Assembly (NCBI GenBank): GCA_009193035.1
Contig: SWDT01000190.1
Location: 1 to 63,721, forward strand
Length of the DNA stretch: 63,721 nt
Direction of reading: 5' to 3'
Source of the DNA: Halicephalobus mephisto
Lineage: Eukaryota; Nematoda; Chromadorea; Rhabditida; Panagrolaimidae
Position numbers and translations under genes: made by a program. Positions 42,601 through 48,600 of this stretch are shown one piece after another (the first letter of the stretch is position 1; the number at the start of each line of letters is the position of its first letter). The notes beneath the pieces were generated by a model that was not told the origin of the DNA, ran no database searches, and saw only the letters and a program-made list of their open reading frames with translations.

Positions 42601-45600
42601 ATTTAAAAATTTACAGTAAAATTAATATTTTTAAATTTCCCAAAAAAATTTAATTTTCAATTTTTAAAATTTGATGATTTTTGAAAAATATTATAATTTA
42701 AAAAATTAAAAATAATTTTTTTTTGAAAATTGTCTCGACACGAATTTTTGAAGTTTTTTAGGACGTTTTAGTTTAGATGGAATTTTCTGGATTTTCAAAG
42801 ATTCTAGAAGCTTCTAGGAGATTCTAGAAGAAATTCAGAAGTTTGAAAGAGATTCTGAAGGACCTAGAGGAACTTCTGGGAGATTTTAGAAAGATTTCAA
42901 ATATTTCAAAGATATTCTAGGAGATTTTAGAAGCTTCAAAGATATTCTAGGAAGATTCTAAGGAGATTTCAGAGGACTAGAAGAATTTTAGAAGATTCTA
43001 GAAAATTTTAGAAGGATTTCAGAAACTTCAAAGAAATTCTAAGAAGATTCTAGAAGCTCCAATGAGATTTTAGAAGACTTCAGAACCACTTTCTAGACAG
43101 TTTCTAAAACCTTCAGAACCTTCTACTGAATACTGTAAACCTTCAGATTTTTCTAGTAGATACTGTAGGCCTTCGGAACCTTCTACTAGATACTGTAAGT
43201 CTTGAGAATTCTCCACTGAATACTGTAGGTTCTCAGTACTTTCTACCAGATACTGTAGGTTTTCAGAAGATCTTGATAAAATCCCACAAAATTTTAAAAA
43301 GTTCCATAAAATTCTAAAAACTACGAAAATTTAAAAATTCATAATTTTCAAAATTGTTCATTAAATTTTAAACTTTAATAAAATGACAATTTTAATAATT
43401 TTAAAAGTTCAACATGTCACGGGAAAGGAAATACAATTTGCAGCTGCCAAAAGATCAAAAAATTGCCTCTGGCGTCGTGTTGGGAATTGTACAAATTTGG
43501 TTTTTTTGAACAATAGAACCTCGTGAAATAAATTTAACTTTTTTTTAACAATAAAAATAAATTTAAAAAATAAATTTTTAAAAATTTTAAAAATCGGTAA
43601 AATTTAAAATTATATATGAAATTAAACATTGTGACCTACGGCATTATTCTGTTTTTTAATTTTAGGCAAATATCACGAGAATTGGAAGGTCAACTTTGAG
43701 TTAAATATAAGTGCAATAAGAAAAAACAAAATTTTTCAGTTCGAGACATCTTTGATAAATTTTATTTTTATAAAAAATCTTATTTTTAATAAGTTTTTGA
43801 TATATGAAAATTTATATAAAATTGTAGAATAACATAAGGAGATTCTAAAAATATTTAAAAAAATAAAAAAAATAATGTAATTTAAAAAAAAGTTTTATGT
43901 TTAAAAAGTTATTTAATTTTTTTTAAATTTTTGATATATGAAAATTTATATAAAATTATAGAATAACTTCAGTAGATTCTAAAAATATAAAAAATAATAT
44001 AATTTTTTCGAGATTTTTATGTTTAAAAAAATAAAAACGATCAAATGGGTCCCGAACGGAAAATTGCACTTTTGTAATTCTTCGTTGAGATAATCCAAGA
44101 CTGAGTTCATTCTTGCCTAAGGCATGAAGAAATGAGAAATGCTAAAAGTACATACCATAACCCTCCAGATTCTTTAAAAGTGTATTTTTCGAAAACTAAC
44201 GTGACTAATAGTTCGAAAACAAAAAGTGAAATTTCTTTATTCACAGTCCTCAGAAAATTCAAAAATTCTTTTTGTCGTTTTTTGCAGCTTTCAAAGCATA
44301 CTGTATCTCCAGAATGAACTCTGGATTTCCTGAGATAAACGATAAAGTTGCAAAAAATGAATAAATTCAACTTTGACTGTAATGCAAAAAAAGTCTGTTT
44401 TTGTGGCGTCCCAGATGTTTATTTTGTAATTTGAACTATTTTAAATTAAAAAAATCAAACAAAAAACTGCTTGGAAATCGTTCTGTGTAATTTTTGTCGT
44501 TTTTATATGGAACTCCGGCATAGACGTCTCTACAGAAGCCTACATTTCAGAATTCAAGATTCAGAATCCCGGATTCTGAAAGTCAACTCTCAACTGTGAT
44601 ATCAGATTCAGAGTTCTACAAAAAGTATGTAGAATGGGGTAATCGAACCCATAGATTCTGAATCTGATGTTAGAATTAAGAAGTGGCCTTCAGAATCCAG
44701 GATTCTGGAGATTAGACTTCAATTCTGATATCAGATTCAGAGTTCTACAAAAAGTATGTAGAATGGGGTAATCGAACCCATAGATTCTGAATCTAACTTC
44801 AGAATTGAGAATTAGCCATCAGAATCCAGGATTCTGGAGTTTAGACTTCAATTTTGATATCAGATTCAGAGTTCCACAAAAAGTATGTAAAATGGGGTAA
44901 TCGAACCCATAGATTCTGAATCTGACGTTAGAATTGAGGATTAGCCATCAGAATCCCGGATTCTGGAGTTTAGACTTCTGTAGGAACATCTATGTCGGAC
45001 TTCCATATAAAAACGATAAAAATTACACAGAATGATTTCCAAACAGTTTTTATTCGTTATTTTTGATTTAAAATAGTTCAAATTACAAAATAAACATCTG
45101 GGACACAAATGTCCGAGGAATAAGTATCCGGAACATACGTTCCTGGGAAGCAATTGTCACACAATCGTTTTTTACTACAAACAAAGAAAACACAAATTTG
45201 AGTTGATTGGGATTGTTCTGTAAAATGCATTTTACTTATCTAGGAAAAAAAGCAAAGACAGGAGAAAAATAACAAATGTTCGGAATGCTTTTAAATCTCG
45301 AACTAGGGAATGACTGATTAAAGGACAAGTAACAAAATTTCTGGGCGGAGAATATATAAACCATCATCCATGGCAGGACCGTAATCTGAGGTTTATTTAT
45401 AGGAAGAAAATAGAAAAACAATAAATAAAAATTCCTGGCCCCAACGCGAAAAACAATTTTGGTTTTAAAGCGAAAGACAATTTTGGTCCTAACGCGAAAA
45501 GATAATTTTTTCCTAACGCGAAAAACGTTTAATTTTCTCCCTAACAAGTTTAAATAATGATTCTGTAATTACAGTAACCACAACCAAAACTAAAAAAATG

Positions 45601-48600
45601 AAATATTGTTCGTGTTGGGATCCTAACTTAGAACATAATTCTTAAAGGAAAATGTATAAGAAATTGAATAAAAACACATTGATCCCAAGGCGAAAAACAT
45701 GTTTTATTTATTAATAACAAATTTAAGTGATAGTTATTTAATTACAGTAAACAAGGGTATGGTTAAAGGATGAATCAAGCTTAGTTTATGACGGAAGCGC
45801 GATTTGAACCATGTTCTTAGGACGAAAAAAAGTAAACTACGACGTGACAACATGCTAATCTTACCGTGAAAAGTTCAAATTTCGAAAGTTGTGTCTTGGA
45901 AAGAAAAACCCAAATTTCAAAAGTTGTGTTTTGGAACGAAAAATTCGAAATTCAAAAGTTATCTCCTATCACGAAAAGTCTAAATTCGAAAGTTATCTCC
46001 TATCACGAAAAATCCGAATTTTAAAAGTTGTGTTTTGGAACGAAAAATTCGAAATTCAAAAGTTATGTCCTACCACGAAAAATCCGAAATTCGAAAGTTA
46101 TATCCTACCACGAAAAGTCTGAATTTCGAAAATTGTGTTCTACCACGAAAAATCCAAATATTAGAAATTATGCCTTAGCATGGAAAGTTCAAATCTCGAG
46201 AATTATGTCTCAGCACGAAAAAAACAACTATCATTTAGAAACATGTTAGTCTTAACGCGAAAAGTTCAAATTTCAAAAATTTTGTCTTAAAATAAAAAGT
46301 CCAAATTTTGACTGCTAACTTTGAAGTCGAAGTTGGTCATCAAAGTTCGACATCAAACTTTGATAACTAACTTCTATTTCAAACATTGATGATCAACTTT
46401 GATCTTGAAATTTGATCATCAACTTTGATTTCGAACTTCGACTTCGAACTTTGATTTCAAATTTCGATCTCGAACTTCGACTTCGAACTTTTATGATTAA
46501 CTTTGACTTCGAACTTTGATTTCAAATTTCGACTTCGAACTTTGATGATTAACTTTGACTTCGAACTTTGACCTCGAACTTTGATCATCAACTTCGACTT
46601 CGAATTTCGACCTTGAACTTTGATCATCAACTTCTACTTCGAGCTCTGTCAACTTTGATAAAAGAGAACACTGACCCACAATTTGTGTCCCAGCGCGAAA
46701 GTCCAAATTTTAAGTTCTGACTTTGAAAAAACGGGGCATTGGTATTTCGGTCACTAGTCCTTTAATTACGAGTTAGACAAGGTGGCCTTTAGGCTCCGAA
46801 ATGAGATCATATATCATAGCAATTAGTCATCTGAGTGAGCTTGAAGGTCAATGTGTACAGTTCTGTCATTTAAGCACCCAGAACAGAGTTCTAGAGGATA
46901 TAGAAGCCTTGGGGAAATCTATAAAACGAAATCTGACGTCAACCTCAGGATCAACCGCCGTTCTTCAAAAATGACTAAAAACAAAATTTTTTAAATGTTC
47001 ATTATAAAAAATTAAAATATTTTCAGTTGGGTTACTGTAGTATGGGTTCTTGGCTATCTCCCAAAAAGTCAAATAGACAACTACCACCCCCCGAGGGTGG
47101 ACAGGGGGTTTGGAGTTTTGTATACTGTAGTTTAGAATACTATAAGTTTACTAAGAAGAAAGTACTTAAAAAAATAAATTAAAAAATTTTGACCTCTATA
47201 TACTGTAGTTTAGAAGGTTATAAATTTACTAAGAAGAATGTACTTAAAAAAATAAATTAAAAAATTTTAACCTCTATATACTGTAGTTTAGAATATTATA
47301 AGTTTACTAAGAAGAAAGTACTTAAAAAATAAATTACAAAACTTTTGACCTCTATATACTGTAGTTTAGAACATTATAAATTTATCTATGAAAAATGCAT
47401 TAAAAAATAAATTACAAAATTTCTGAACCTCTATATACTGTAGTTTAGAATATTACAAATTTACTAAGAAGAAAGTACTTAAAAAAATAAATTAAAGAAT
47501 TTTGACCTCTATATATTGTAGTTTAGAATATTGTAGGTTTACCAACGAAAAATGCATTTTTAAAAAATAAATTACGAAATAATCGTCACAAAAAACTAAA
47601 AATATCTTGTACTTTCGTTTTTAACAAGTTCCTTTACAAAATTGTCCCCAGACGAACTTCCAAAATTTATTTTTGACTTTTATGTGTAACTGATTACGAA
47701 ATAACCGTCATAAGCTAAAAACACTATGTAGTACAGTTTCTAAAAATTTCAAAACTTCCTCCTGAGGCAATTTTATATAAAAATTACTTTTGACTTTTAT
47801 GTAACTGATTACGAAATAACCGTCATAAGTTAAAAACACTATATAGTATAGTTTCTAAAAAGTTAAAATTTGTTTCTGAGATAATTTCGGATAAAATTTA
47901 TTTTTGATTTTTATACAATTGATTACGAAATCATAAAATTACAAAATAACCGTCATAAGCTAAAAACACTATATAGTATAGTTTCTAAAAAGTTCTGAAA
48001 TTTTCTTCTGAGTTAATTTCAGATAAAAATTACTTTTGACTTTTATGTAACTGATTACGAAATCATAAAACTACGAAATAATCGTCATAAGCTAAAAACA
48101 CTATGTAGTACAGTTTCTAAAAAGTTAAAATTTTCTGAGGTAATTTTAGATAAAAATTACTTTTGACTTTTATGTAACTGATTACGAAATAATCGTCATA
48201 AGCTAAAAACACAAAATAGTACAGTTTCTAAAAGTTTTAAAACTTCCTCTTCAGGCAATTTTAGATAAAAATTACTTTTGACTTTTATGTAACTGATTAC
48301 GAAGTAATCGTCATAAGCTAAAAACATTATATAGTATAGTTTCTAAGAAGTTTGATAATATCCTCCTGAGACAATTTCGAACAAAAATTATTTTTATCTT
48401 TTGTGTGCAATTGATTACGAAATAACCGTCATAAACTAAAAACACTATATAGTAAAGTTTCTAAAAAGTTAAAATTTTCTTCTAAGATAATTTCAGATAA
48501 AATTTATTTTTAATTTTTATATTACTGATTACGAAATCATAAAATTACAAAATAACCGTTATAAACTAAAAACACTATATAGTAAAGTTTCTAAAAAGTT

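Noticed and set aside
39441..46640. Regular short repeats as a CRISPR array
   Set aside because: Units are directly adjacent and degenerate with no unique spacers, in a eukaryotic intron.
47084..47100. GC hairpin CCACCC-CCCGA-GGGTGG as a terminator
   Set aside because: It lies inside an ALS2 intron with no T run and no bacterial context.
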